DNA of 64,000 nt from Brachynemurus nebulosus (GCA_035578155.1 JAPWDM010000023.1:4538154-4602153), one strand, 5' to 3'; positions 1-11,107 are shown, counted from the first letter of the stretch. Notes: generated by a model from the sequence alone, not told the origin. Program-made: numbers and translations.

Positions 1-106
1 TAATTTCAATGTACAATTCGATGCTTCACTCTATAAGGAAATGTGATATTCTTAATTTTATTGTTAGCTAACTTGAACTTGATTAGTTAAAATATTTAAT
101 TACTTC

Positions 107-349
107 CAGAGCCGAATTTACATAAAGACTCTTGGGGCATGTGCGCCGGAGTCAATAGAAGTCTCCACAAAATCTCTCGAAAGAAGTGTAGAATAGAAAG
201 CATGTTTTTTTTTTTGGCTCAACAACCCTACTTTTCAGAAAAATTTGGAAAATTCTTTATTGCCTTAGAAAAGGGTTCCACATGTAAAGTACTCAAAGGC
301 TACCATATTCCAATGCCCCGGAGCCTCCACAGAGATAAATTCGGCTCTA
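107..349. mobile_element. hAT-like MITE (243 bp)
   Basis: Short non-autonomous element whose ends are imperfect inverted repeats: CAGAGCCGAATTTA at the left, and its complement ending TAAATTCGGCTCT(A) at the right. It is flanked by an 8-bp direct repeat, ATTACTTC at 99-106 and ATTGCTTC at 350-357 (7 of 8 identical). CAG-type ends and an 8-bp TSD are hAT hallmarks. No transposase is present; the 88-codon frame across it is chance. Confidence 0.6.
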
Positions 350-357
350 ATTGCTTC

Positions 358-891
358 AATTTCAGCATTTACTGTAATAATATACTGTACTATATTAAAC
401 ATTAAATAATCAAGTACCAGAATTGTTTTTTATTAATAGTCAAAAGCTGTAAAAATTAACGTTAAGTCAAGTTTTAATTTAATGTTAACAACTAAAAACT
501 TTAATTTCAACATTTAATTATTTATAGCTACCGATCCTATCTTGTAAGACGAATTATGTATAATCCCAATCTAAAGGGTCCAATTCTTTTATCTGTAACA
601 AATCCGATGGATGATTTTTAATCCTTATAAAATTTTATTCAGCTATAAAAATTAAAAAAATTCGGAAACAGTATATAAGGATAGAAATTACGATTTTTAA
701 TAAAACATTTAATTTTTGTATCGAAAGAAAAATAATTGCTACTGATTTTTTACCGAAATTTTCTGATTCATATAGAACAATTTTTTATTAACTAATTCAA
801 GAATTTTAAATGAAATTGGTCGGTCACTTACATTTCATGTTCTCTTATGTACATAAATTTCAAAAAACGACTCTATATAGAACGAAAGAAA

Positions 892-901
<10 letters not shown>
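358..901. other. A+T-rich intergenic stretch, nothing recognised
   Basis: No gene, RNA or bounded repeat is apparent between the first MITE and the (AT)n tract. Confidence 0.6.

Positions 902-974
<73 letters not shown>
902..974. repeat. (AT)n microsatellite
   Basis: About 36 uninterrupted TA units, followed by a second short TA run at 982-994. It directly abuts a copy of a dispersed repeat (about 995-1100). Frames on both strands here are artefacts of the dinucleotide. Confidence 0.95.
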
Positions 975-976
<2 letters not shown>

Positions 977-994
977 AGGAAATATATATATATA

Positions 995-1100
995 TTTCCT
1001 CGATTCCTCAAAACAAATTTCTGTCATAGTCACGGGCTCAGGTCTTTTCATGACACCCGCTGTAATAGTTGAATCAATTTCCAGAATGAAAATTCGCTAA
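995..1100 (+). repeat. Dispersed repeat family A, copy 1
   Basis: Contains CCTCAAAACAAATTTCTG, a CATAGTC...GGG block and ends in ATTCGCTAAAA. Diverged copies occur at about 41430-41610 (plus) and 53325-53465 (inverted). The other copies begin with a GGTTTCTAGGGAC block. Family not identified. Confidence 0.6.
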
Positions 1101-2160
1101 AAGAAAATTTATAAGCGTTTATAAAACAGCTTTCACTATTTAATTAAAAAACAATACCTGAGTCTTGTATAATTCTTATCAAAAATTACTCAAAATATTT
1201 TCACATAAAAATAATATAGTTTGTCATGCGCATCTATACCTGTTATTTTTCATTTTCCGTTTCACTTTTCATAACACAATCTATAATATGTATGTCTTTG
1301 TCTATTCTATTGTTTGTACACGTTTATTTTTATCTGATGCCTGATATTGTTATCCCCGAAGGAAGGACTAGAAGTAAGTACACTAACAAAATTTATTTTC
1401 TTTTCTTTTCTGTAAAGTATTACATACTACTAAGTATTTATTTATTAATCATTAATAACAATTTTTTACTTTTTTCTTCATTTATGTAAGTTTTTTAAGA
1501 AAAAAAAAAAAAAAAAAAAAAAAAACAAAAACAAGATACAACTGCAAACTGAATTACAAAAAAAAAAACTTAATAACTTTTTATTTTATTCTAAAATAAT
1601 CTGAAAATTCGTACAACAAATTAAGTTGCATGAATTTTTAAAAATCACACAACGTGAGCTGAATATGACACAGAACACAGATAACTTCAACACAGAAAAG
1701 TTTATTAAAAGTTTCCAAAAGTTCACTTAAAGATTAATAAAAACTTTAAAAAACCATTCAGCAAATCAAAATACACTAACATCAAAAGTAGTTCTACTCA
1801 CGTCACACATACACAGTTTCACCTCCTACAAGCAACAATGTTAAGTCAAAAATACATGTAAAACAGTTGTACTTTCTAATGAAGATTAAGGTAAGTTTCC
1901 AAAGGTAATAAATAAAAAAAGGTTACATTTTTTATGCAAATTTATTATAAAGATAAAATGCAAAAAAAAAATAATGTGATAAGAACTCTAATTTTAATTA
2001 CACCGTACAGTTAACGACAACTTATTTAGCAAAAGAAGAATTCATTATAGTATCCATAAAGTGTCTAGATAAATAGCTTTTTTCGATTTACTCACTTCGC
2101 TTCGTTCAGCTCTTACTAGAATTTTTTTCTGGAAAGATTCCAAATATAACAAAATGTTGT
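1101..2160. other. Intergenic A+T-rich stretch
   Basis: Contains an A-rich run at 1499-1525. No supported gene. Frames of up to 87 codons lack composition or motifs suggesting function. Confidence 0.55.
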
Positions 2161-2349
2161 TAACGTAAAAGCACCAGTTATGGACAGTGTACCCATAATA
2201 GACGTTTTGAACATTGAAGATGAAAAATAAGCAAACTACAAGGTTTATTTGTACTAGAAACAGCACATAAGAATTGTAACAGATCTCATACCATAATATT
2301 CAAATTTGAAGTCTATAAGCTAAGTAGTTTTTATGAAAGTGGTTATTGT

Positions 2350-2641
2350 AAATTAAAAATCACAAAGTGATTGAAAAAATTATCAAACTGGATCGTCTGG
2401 GAATCGAACCCAGGATCTCCCGATGATTAGCCAGGTGTCTTGCCACTAGACCAACAATCCTCTGTTTGACAGACGCCCCAATCCGACAACCATTCAACCA
2501 CCTATGTGTATTGGGCGTCTGTCTAACAGAGAATTGTTGGTCTAATGGCAAGACACCTGGCTAGTTACCGGGAGATCCTGGGTTCGATTTCCAGACGATC
2601 CAGTTTGATAATTTTTTCAATCACTTTGTGATTTTTAATTT
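2350..2641. repeat. Foldback carrying two tRNA-like modules
   Basis: A near-palindrome whose outer arms are a CACAAAGTGATTGAAAAAAT block and its complement. Each arm holds a 71-nt tRNA-like sequence: 2390-2460 on the minus strand and 2531-2601 on the plus strand, about 70 nt apart. Both fold as cloverleaves. The minus copy has all 7 acceptor pairs, a GTCT/AGAC D stem, a 5-bp T stem CTGGG/CCCAG and a TTCGATT loop. Anticodon loops are CTAATCA and CTAGTTA. A T6 run 12-14 nt past each module could stop Pol III. No 3' CCA. Best read as tRNA-derived SINE heads, not working tRNA genes. Confidence 0.65.
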
Positions 2642-2806
2642 ACATTTGGATTTTGGTCATACTAACCAAAGAAATCGAGTGCTTAAAGTTTCAGTTTAGC
2701 TGAACGATAAATGAACATATGAATACTGCGTGTGTTTAAATGCAAACAAAAGTTTGTCATACGTAGTAGTGTTTCACAAGCACTCGATAATATTTGAAAT
2801 TGAAAA
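2642..2806 (+). repeat. Body of tRNA-linked repeat, copy 1
   Basis: About 165 bp (TTCAGTTTAGCTGAACGATA, then CATACGTAGTAGTG, then CACAAGCACTCGATAATA) follows the foldback and recurs almost unchanged at 27577-27748 behind another copy of the same foldback, so arms plus body move as one unit. It contains the small palindrome TTTCAGTTTAGCTGAA. Confidence 0.7.
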
Positions 2807-3096
2807 AAGTGGTTATTATCAAAGTAGATTAAGAAAGGTATGCCGACGCGCAGATCTTGATGACGTAGATGGCGAATTACATATATACAGCCTGAGTTTT
2901 TTGAGAGTTGCCATTTTTACTACAGCCAAACCATTGATTTAATTGAGAAACTGTTTAAATAAGAGTTACAGATATCGACGGGGGCAAGCGATTGCCATAG
3001 TCAGAATCTTTATAGCTCTTAGCTCTTATCAACGGTTTTGCTGTAATAAAATGGTAAGTCTCAAAAAACTCAGACTGTATAAATATAATAATAAGT

Positions 3097-3224
3097 TAAT
3101 TAAAATTGACATAGTGTTTGAAAAATTACCAAACTGGATCGGCTGGGACTCGAACCCGGATCTCTTGGTTACCAGCCAAGCGCCTTACCAACTAGGCCAC
3201 CGATCACTTGTTCGAGTGCCACTC
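3097..3224 (-). mobile_element. tRNA-derived SINE flanked by 35-bp direct repeats
   Basis: The 128-bp insert lies between two identical 35-bp copies (3062-3096 and 3225-3259) of a sequence starting CAAAAAACTCAGACTG. Its minus strand holds a 71-nt tRNA-like module at 3206-3136: D stem GCCT/AGGC, anticodon stem CTTGG/CCAAG with loop CTGGTAA (anticodon GGT, Thr-like), T loop TTCGAGT, and an acceptor with 6 of 7 pairs. The roughly 40-nt tail (AGTTTGGTAATTTTTCAA) matches the tails of the modules at 2390-2601, so they are one SINE family. The direct repeats fit a target-site duplication but are longer than usual. Confidence 0.65.
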
Positions 3225-5346
3225 CAAAAAACTCAGACTGTATAAATATAATAATAAGTAATTGTAATGTTGTCTTTTTCTAAAAATTCAAATATATGAC
3301 GTATTATGACGTAGATGGCGAACTGGGCAAAAAAAGTTTATTTTGGACTCAAATGTAGTGTAGCTTTCTTAATCTACTTTGGTTATTATACTAGGTGCGG
3401 TGACAATTGATGAAAAAATTTTAGGTTATTTATAAGAAACTTGTTGCAAATGAATGTTATAATTATTATCTTATAAAAAAAGTATAAACTTAATATTAAA
3501 TAATAATGTATTCTCAGTTTACATATTTATCTGGAATATGTATTATAGCCGAATTTTCTTGAAACCACTTAAATATCATTTGATATATGTATTGTTTATG
3601 ACTGGTACAACTTATACGTACTGATCCAGTCATGGACACTTTGTCCATTACTGGGGTTCCTTATCGTTTTCTGTATTTTGGTATTTTATAGTTATAGGTT
3701 ATATAACTTTTCATTTTGTATTGGTGGTTGTTTAAAAATATTATCCTATCCAGTAGTGGACACAAATGTTTATGAATGGTTGTCCACAATCGGTAGTTCC
3801 AGATTACAGTTCCATTTTTCCTTTCATTGGAGAAAATATCTGTTCAACTGCATGTGGTACACCATCTATTTCTTCAAATTCTCTAGAATCTTATTCAGCG
3901 ATTTTAGATTTCTGCAGCTGCTTTTAGAAACACGAGGATTCCGTCATCTTTTAAACGTGCTTTATTTTAGCCCGAATTAGAAATTAAAAGATGACGCGAA
4001 AAAGAGCAATTGCGTTGAGCTGTTACTAGTGAAAGTTGGAGAATGTATATGACAAAAAAAGAAAAGAAAACGAGAAGGAGCAAAAACAAGAAGAAAAGAA
4101 AAACGGATAAGAAAAAGGCAAGAAAAGAAAATTTTAAAAGAAAGTAAGGATGAAACTGTAGAAAGAAAAGAACAAGCAAAATAAAAAAAGAACGAAGAAC
4201 AATATATTTCAAAGACAAGCTTAACAATAGAAGACGTTGACATAAAAATAGTCAGAAAATCAGGAAAGTAAAGACGCACACATCGCCGAGTGCCGAATTA
4301 ATCCACTTTGAGGCTCGACATTTCCTTATCGGGCCCCTTCCTCTCCCACAAAAAATAGAGCACAAAAAAAATATATCTTAAACAATTTTACGTACAAATC
4401 TTTTCAAAATAGACAGTCAGATCGAGCCCTTCAAAAAACCGGGCCTTAGGCATTTGTTATTATTAATTTTATTCATGTAACTTAATTAAGAATGTTATTA
4501 TTTTTGTAATAATAAAAATCTTTGACAAAATGTTAATATTTTCATTTTTTAACGTATTAGATGCTTGTATTATATGTTTATGACTAGGTGTTCAAGAATG
4601 GGAATATGTCCATAACTGGATGTCCATTACTGGATTTCAACTGTCCATAACGGTTTTCTGACAGAGTCTTATTTTTTTGGGAATAATTTTTTATTTTATG
4701 TTATCACGTAAATTTTCGACAGGTAATATCATTGATTAGATATCCTTCAATTACTTGCAACAACGTTTGTACTTATAAATAAAATAAATTACCCGATACA
4801 CCGTCGAACTTAAAGGATCTGTTCTTAAACTGTCCATAACTGGTGCTTTTACGTTATGTTCTATGTATATGGTGCGAACAATGTGAACAATCTAAAATGG
4901 TATTGGCAGTTGGCACACACTATATAGTATATATACATTATACATATTTACAAAAAATGATACAACATTAACAAAAAATTCAATTCTCTTTATTAATAAG
5001 CGGTCCTTATTAAAATAAAAGTGACCTTGTCTTGTATCAATGTTGGAATGATTGTTTGTCATCGTATTGTGTATTAAATGTTAAATAGCGGCATTGGTTA
5101 ATAATAAAAGCATGAAATAGGAATTTTGAGCTAGCGCCCGTATGTAAGCATACAAGCACACAATAGCGGCCACGATGCTCTCTGCCTGTATCGCGGCCAG
5201 TTTTTTAAAATTTAAATACATTCGAAAATCTTACAACAATCAAATAAAAAACGTTTTCAACAAACTACCTCACTTACAACTTGATAATTGTTTAGTATTT
5301 TGCTAGAAACTAGAATCTAATTACAGTAAGAAATTTTAGGTATATA

Positions 5347-5458
5347 TAGTCTGTTCAAATTAAAGATAAGCCTGAATAAACAAAAATTTGAAATGCTTTC
5401 AATGGGAATCATTGACAATTACTATGGTTACAGGCTTAAGTTTAATTTGAACGGACTG
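5347..5458. mobile_element. 112-bp mariner-type MITE
   Basis: Inverted repeats: left AGTCTGTTCAAATTAAA and right TTTAATTTGAACGGACTG. TA lies to the left at 5345-5346; the right flank is ATA, so the TSD is imperfect. The long (AT)n tract begins 5 bp past its right end. Confidence 0.5.
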
Positions 5459-5460
5459 AT

Positions 5461-5609
<149 letters not shown>

Positions 5610-5697
5610 CACCAAAATAAGTTTGTGTTTATATAAATGTTTTTGTTAAATACATGTTTACACTTGAATAATATAATTTAATTTTTTATATCTATAG

Positions 5698-5754
5698 GGT
5701 GCTACAAAACTTACCAAAGACGACATTGAACGGGTATTTTCACTTTATGATCGA
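5698..5754 (+). CDS. Cbp53E: Cbp53E exon (antepenultimate)
   Basis: 57 bp, 19 codons in phase 0, reading GATKLTKDDIERVFSLYDR. Acceptor CTATAG at 5692-5697, donor GTAAGT at 5755. Encodes the entering helix of EF-hand 5 and its first two loop residues. Confidence 0.9.
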
Positions 5755-7473
5755 GTAAGTATTTACGATTACATACTCTGTCACAAATACAATACAAATA
5801 CAAATATTACAAATATCATATTAACAAATCTACTGACTGCAAAATACCACCAAATAACTTCTTTTATTGTAGACTTTTTGTATGCTCAAAATTTTGAATT
5901 TTATTTATTTATTATTTTTTAATTTTAGGACAATAATGGAACGATTGAAAACGAAGAATTACGTGGTTTTTTAAAAGATCTATTAGAACTTGTTAAAAAG
6001 GTACAATATCGCCAGCGTATAGGGTAAAAGACCCGATTGTCGAACGGGGTTATAAGTCCGAACAGTTTTGACATTTATATCTTAATGAAGTTATTTCTGA
6101 AAGAAACCTCTGATAAAAAAAAATTATTATTAATAGAATGATTATTTTTCAATTTAAATTCACCGCACATTTAATGTCTCCTCACTTAATTTAAGAAATA
6201 CATATATATATATCGAACAATTTTTGTTGAATTCGTGAATTTTTAATATGATGGATGATCATTATTCAAAACACATGGGTTATAAATTGTAACATTTTTC
6301 ACCGAATTTTTAAAGTTATTAGCATAATAAAAGTATACAAATAATTGTTATTAGTCCACTTAAGAGATTAGGATAGCTAAATTATATTTTATATGCGTTA
6401 AATATTATTTTTAGAAGTGTTTCTCCTTGGGATCCACGTTTTAAGGTTGGTACCCCATTTTGAGAATTATATATTACATATCTATTTTATAAACATTTTT
6501 AATTAATTTTTGGGTTTAAAACACTTAACTAACCGTTTTTATAATTTCACTTTAATATTTTATTTATTTCAGAACGTAAAATCAATTGAAAAATAATTAA
6601 TATTGAATTAAAACTTCGAAATTGTTATTTACATATTATCAAATAAAAACGTCAAACATAATATGTATTAGATCTGAAACGACACATAGAGATACAATAT
6701 ATACTTAATTTAACTGTTTAAAAATTCACAATGGTTAACGAATAAGTTAGAACGTACACAATGTTTTTTTAAAACTACAGTAAATGGCGAAACCAAATGT
6801 AGTATTTTAGTGGTTTATTTTATCGAATATTTAAACCATTCTTGGCTTTTGCTTTGACGTTCTATGTTTCACTAGATGTCACTCTATAATAATACTCTAT
6901 GACATAGAGTTACACCTAGTAGTAGATGTGAGTGTCAAAGTGGCTGGAAGAGAATGGTTCAAATATTCGATAGTTATTGTATGTCATGTACGTTAAATGC
7001 GTGTTTTTTCATAGGGGTCAGTGTGTTGTTTTTTTAAAGGAGGTTAATATATTCTGTCCGTTTTTTCATAGACGTCAACAAATTATAAAACAGAAACATT
7101 AATAAATCAAAATTTTTGGGTTATATTTTCTTAAAAACATATTCATTGGATTAAAAAAACTTGGTTTCATGCTTACTAAAAAAAAAAATGGGTGTTTTGT
7201 TTATTTTTTAATTTTTTTAAGCTACTTTAATGATACAGCTAAAAATAGTGTTCGATGATCGGGTCTTTTACCCTATATAATTTTAAAATAAATCGAATTA
7301 TAATAATTTTTATTTTTCTTCAGGACTACGATGCTCAAGACTTATTAGATTTCGAAGAAACAATTTTACGTGGCGTTGACTATAACAAAGATGGTAAAAT
7401 AAATAAGAAAGAATTAACAATGATTTTACTTGCACTAGCAAAACATAATCAAGAAGATGATAGCTCTGTTTAA
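5698..7473 (+). CDS. Cbp53E: Calbindin-32 (calbindin 53E), C-terminal three exons, 5' end outside window
   Basis: Cytosolic neuronal EF-hand calcium-binding protein of the calbindin/calretinin/secretagogin family, which buffers Ca2+ with six EF-hands. Exons 5698-5754, 5929-6000 and 7324-7473 join in phase 0 to give the last 92 residues and the TAA stop. EF-hand 5 straddles the first junction: the loop is D-R-D-N-N-G-T-I-E-N-E-E. EF-hand 6 has the loop D-Y-N-K-D-G-K-I-N-K-K-E. Both have acidic or Asn ligands at positions 1, 3 and 5, Gly at 6, Ile at 8 and Glu at 12. The reading KLTKDDIERVFSLYDR and EELRGFLKDLLELVKK is near-identical to insect calbindin-32. EF-hands 1-4 lie in exons not found upstream, so the gene probably starts before the window. 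A TIR transposon fills the last intron. Confidence 0.93.
5929..6000 (+). CDS. Cbp53E: Cbp53E exon (penultimate)
   Basis: 72 bp, 24 codons in phase 0. Acceptor TTTTAG at 5923-5928, donor GTACAA at 6001. Supplies loop residues 3-12 and the exiting helix of EF-hand 5. A 1256-bp transposon begins only 19 bp into the following intron. Confidence 0.9.
6020..7275. mobile_element. TAGGGTAAAAG-TIR element, copy 1 (1256 bp)
   Basis: Termini are inverted: TAGGGTAAAAGACCCGAT and its complement ATCGGGTCTTTTACCCTA, with TA TSDs at 6018-6019 and 7276-7277. Homologous over its length to the inverted copy at 19141-20314. A partial internal palindrome lies around a duplicated ACTCTATGACATAGAGT motif (about 6818-6975). 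No transposase frame. Lies wholly in the last calbindin intron. Confidence 0.75.
7324..7473 (+). CDS. Cbp53E: Cbp53E terminal exon
   Basis: 150 bp, 49 codons plus TAA. Acceptor TTCTTCAG ends at 7323. Reads D-Y-D-A-Q-D-L then EF-hand 6 and KKELTMILLALAK, ending EDDSSV. An upstream ATG at 7255 lies in the intron and in the transposon terminus, so it is not a start. Confidence 0.93.
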   Translation, partial: DYDAQDLLDFEETILRGVDYNKDGKINKKELTMILLALAKHNQEDDSSV

Positions 7474-7860
7474 ATAATTTACAATACACAAAAAAACATT
7501 GATCCAATATTGCTTTATACTTACAATTACACAAATTTCGAATCCGTCAAACGCACTCAAATTAAAATTACTTACTTACAGGTTATAAAAACAAACAACG
7601 AATTCACCGTCAACGACTTTTTACATGTTTGAAATAAAGCAATACTGGATATTATTTGGGATTAAATGTTTTAGTAATTCATGTGCCACAATTTTTAAAA
7701 TGAAATAAAATATCACAAAAAGAAAAAAATACTTTGTCTACAAAAAGCTCAACTACTTAAATCTTTTTAATTAGAGAAAAAAAATGTTTTAATAATGATT
7801 AGGTATTATAAAAATGTTTTTAAATATAGATCAATGTGGAATGTAAATAAAATGTTTCTA
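7474..7860 (+). promoter_or_regulatory. Cbp53E: Cbp53E 3' UTR with poly(A) signals
   Basis: Two AATAAA hexamers follow the stop, at 7633-7638 and 7846-7851. Either could end the transcript. The second is just before an inverted-repeat element that starts at about 7865. Confidence 0.5.
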
Positions 7861-7864
7861 CCTA

Positions 7865-9098
7865 TAGCCCGAGAGCCAATCGTAGAAAAAGGCTGATAGG
7901 TTAAAGGGATTTGTTTCTTTCAAAAGATACTATTGATATAGTTAAAGAAAATGCCATGAGACTCCCACTCCCTAGAAAGTCGCTTCACTAGGCAACCCTG
8001 TTTCGATTTTCAATTTTTTGGCTAATCACTTGACTCATAAGTTAAGAAATAATTTTAGCGGCAAATAAAAGCCTGAATTTTCTAATTTTAGAAAAAAATT
8101 GTTGCCTGATCTTAGTTTGTCAGAAATTAAGTTGCCTGCCTTTAAAGCAGCCAACTTGAACGTACAACGGAACGTGCTTTTATGTAATATTCAATAGAAA
8201 AGTTCCCTACAATTTTAGAAGTATTGTATAAATTTTCGTAGGTTTATTTATGATATTTTAACACCTACTGGTAATAATAAAAATGATAATAAAAAGTAAG
8301 ATACCCTTGTCGCAGCATCCTGCATAACATAACGAATTTTCAAAAATTTACGGCCGAAAAATCGATTGAGTAGTCGTTAATTTTTGGCGCATTTGAGTCA
8401 CCAGGACCCAGTCAGATTTCATATAAAACAACCCGTGTTTATCTAAAATATTTTAGCTCTCTAACAGTAAAAAAAAAAAAAAAAAAAAAAAAAATTCAAA
8501 ATCGATTGCGGAATTTATTTTTAGCGCTTTTAGATCCGTTGGATCTTGGCGGACCTCATAGACTATAAAATAGACTATATCCATTTAAAATAGTATAGCT
8601 CTCTCACAATGAAAGCATTTTCATAATCGGTTGTGCAATCTATTTTTGGCACTTTTGAGACCCTAGTATTCTGGCGGACCTCGTACAACAAAGCTACTGT
8701 CCATATGAAATAATTTAGCTCTCTAAGAGTAAAAAAGTTTTCAAAATCGGTTCGGTAGTTTTTTTTTTTGTAGCGTTTTTGGATCCACAAGATCGTGGCG
8801 GGCCTCATATAACGTAACCTATATTCATTTAAATTAGTTTAGATCTCTAGCAGTGAAAAAATGATCAAAATTTATACAATATTTATAAAATTAAAAGGAA
8901 CCTTTCTATTGAATATTACATAAAAGCACATTCCGTTGTACGTCCAAGTTAAAAAAAGGTTGCCTAGTGAAGCGACATGCTAAGGAGAGGGAGTTCTCAT
9001 GGCATTGTCATTAACTACATATATTAATAGTATCTTTTAGAAGAAACAAATCCCTTTAAACTATGTGTCTTTTTCTAGGGTTTACTCTTCGCCTACTA
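7865..9098. mobile_element. 1.2-kb foldback with internal tandem repeats
   Basis: Arms of about 370 and 240 bp pair, with gaps: GTTAAAGGGATTTGTTTCTT at 7912-7921 and following, against its complement near 9048-9062, and ACGTACAACGGAACGTGC against GCACATTCCGTTGTACGT. The loop holds at least four diverged units of about 120-125 bp, marked by TAGCTCTCTAAGAGT-like motifs at 8455, 8597, 8717 and 8841, the first enlarged by an A-run (8469-8493). The preceding motif GTCGCAGCATCCTGCATAA at 8309 recurs at 40312. No coding capacity. Confidence 0.6.
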
Positions 9099-10296
9099 TA
9101 AAAAGTCTTAATTACGTCATTATTAAACTGTTGTCAGCATAATAATAGCCCTAAAATGCAGAAAATAGTCAGTGTGTCTAACTGTAGCTTCTAAGTGTCT
9201 TACAAACACTTTAAAACAACAAATATGTACGTACGAAAATAGAGATATAAAAAAAAAAAAAAAATAAATAAAATAAAATAAAATTCTTAAATTTTATTTA
9301 TATTTCATATTTAGTATACTCATAGATGCAAAAATTATTAAATTTAATTATATTTTTTTCTTACCAATCGTTCTTTCTAGCTTTAAAATATTATAAAATT
9401 GAAAAGAAAAATTTTTAATAACTGTTAACTATCAATTAAAAAATTTTATAAATTTTTCATAATTATAAAATTTAAATTTTTTAAATTTATTATAGTGATA
9501 AATATTAATGCGCAAATGCCAAAAATTATTAAATATTATAACAAAATTTGAATAAAATAAAATTTCCTAACAATTTAAAGATACGAATATATATTGATTT
9601 AATATGCCACCAATGATTTTATATACCGATTATTTTTGAAATATTTATTACTATTTTGACATATTTGAAATATGTTAGATCAAATTTGAAAAAATAGAAA
9701 ATAAAAATTTTTTCCGATTTATACATAACAATGAAATAGTGTTTCAGAAAATTGTCCAGTTATCTACTGTGTACATGTAATCTGCTTATTGATTGTCACT
9801 GTGTATATGAATTTCAACTGATGCACAATAAATTAAAGCAAATTTATTTTTACTTATTAATTGTTATATAAATTAACTACATTGTTGTTTTACATATATG
9901 TATTTATAAATATATACTATTGATGTTATTTAATAACTCATATATTTTTTGTATTAAACTATTAAAATATTGTTCATAAATTATATTTTTAACTAGTAAA
10001 ATAAAAAATATACCATATTTTTGTGCACAAAACTATATTAAAAATAGATATAAATTTAATTATAACAATAAACAGATAATATACGGAAAAAAAATTACAA
10101 ATATTTGCTTTGTACGAAATATAATAACAAAAAATTAAAGAAAAAAATTTATTAATCGCACAAATAGTTAAAAATATTCTCTTCTGCAAAGAGAAACCCT
10201 TTTTGGCCTATTAAAATATGCTCTAATTCTTTAGTGAGACACACGTGTCAAATAACTAATTTAAAAAAATAAATAAATAAATATGCAGTTTACGTT
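9099..10296. other. Very A+T-rich intergenic stretch
   Basis: No gene or bounded element seen. Apparent frames such as the 66-codon one at 9989-10189 consist almost only of codons expected from A+T richness. Confidence 0.6.
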
Positions 10297-10510
10297 CCCG
10301 GGAAAAAATTTTCATATATGATCATATATGGAAAATTTATTATTAATTATAAAAATATATTAGTTATTAGTTATTAATTGCGACTTTTTATTTTAATTTT
10401 TTAATTCTAACTGTATTAACGTTACATAATTATATTGTCATATATGCTCATATATGACCATATATGGCCAATTTTCCATATATGATCATATATGAAAATT
10501 TTTTCCCGGG
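10297..10510. mobile_element. 214-bp MITE with CCCGGGAAAAAATTTTC termini
   Basis: Almost perfect inverted repeats of about 42 bp: CCCGGGAAAAAATTTTCATA with a tandem CATATATGATCATATATG motif, and the mirror at 10470-10510. Two further half-copies (CATATATGCTCATATATGAC) lie inside the right arm. TTACG occurs just outside both ends (10290-10294 and 10511-10515), but with two extra T at the left, so the TSD is not settled. Confidence 0.65.
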
Positions 10511-11107
10511 TTACGATAGTTCCTATCAATAAAAATAAAAAGAGATAACCTATGTGTAATATAGACTTATAGACTCTACCAGGATAAGATCAATAAAAGA
10601 CTGGCAACAAAACCACACCAACACAACTTTTTGAATGCACGGCAGACCTCTTACAATTAGTGTATGCGTTATAATAAATTATAAATAGTATTTAACTGTG
10701 CAAATTTATTGATGAATACTTAATTTACCGGACACATACAAATTTCCTGTCGTAAAATTAATGACAATTTTCATTTATTGGTTCTTTCAAGAGCTTTTAT
10801 TGGTCGCGCTCTGAAATAGTCTATATGAATCAATTATATATTGCACGTTTAGAAGTACACCAATCGAGTCGTTAAAAATCGTCAAGTGTGTGCCAAATCA
10901 TGTAAATATGACGAAATTATTGGAATATCATAGCCAAACCATAGTGAAAACTACAGTACCCTAATAAGTCTAATTGGAGTTGCGTGCTATATTTTCTCTA
11001 TATCGCTATAACCGGAATTTTTCTATTATTGCATCTTATGGAACAAAAAACGGGACTTTTTTTCCAGACCGGGTTCGTTATAAAAGGAGTATTATATATA
11101 TTATATA
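10511..11107. other. Intergenic, nothing recognised
   Basis: No gene or repeat with definable borders was found between the two MITEs. Confidence 0.55.

Larger units (their letters stand above)
2163..4854. mobile_element. 2.7-kb TIR element, TA target
   Basis: Bounded by inverted repeats of about 27 bp: ACGTAAAAGCACCAGTTATG at the left and its complement ending TGGTGCTTTTACGT. TA TSDs lie at 2161-2162 and 4855-4856, as for Tc1/mariner/pogo elements. Subterminal motifs of the form GTCCATAACTGGATGTCCATT recur near both ends (about 3630-3660 and 4600-4650). The plus strand at about 4050-4200 reads as a very Lys/Arg-rich stretch broken by stops, the composition of a pogo/Tigger-type transposase tail; this is weak. 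No intact transposase. It carries two tRNA-derived insertions (2350-2806 and 3097-3224). Confidence 0.6.

Noticed and set aside
860..1100. Frames of poly(Ile-Tyr) on both strands
   Set aside because: Direct translation of (AT)n; the same applies at 5393-5620, 11595-11846, 13768-14084, 33620-33805 and 40390-40701.
2390..2601. Functional tRNA genes
   Set aside because: Cloverleaves are fair, but the anticodon stem has G-T pairs, the two facing copies have different anticodons, and they sit in a repeated foldback with a SINE-like tail.
3967..4279. Two overlapping hydrophobic frames on the minus strand
   Set aside because: They are the complement of a Lys/Arg-rich, A-rich stretch; hydrophobic Phe/Leu runs arise from its complement, not a membrane protein.
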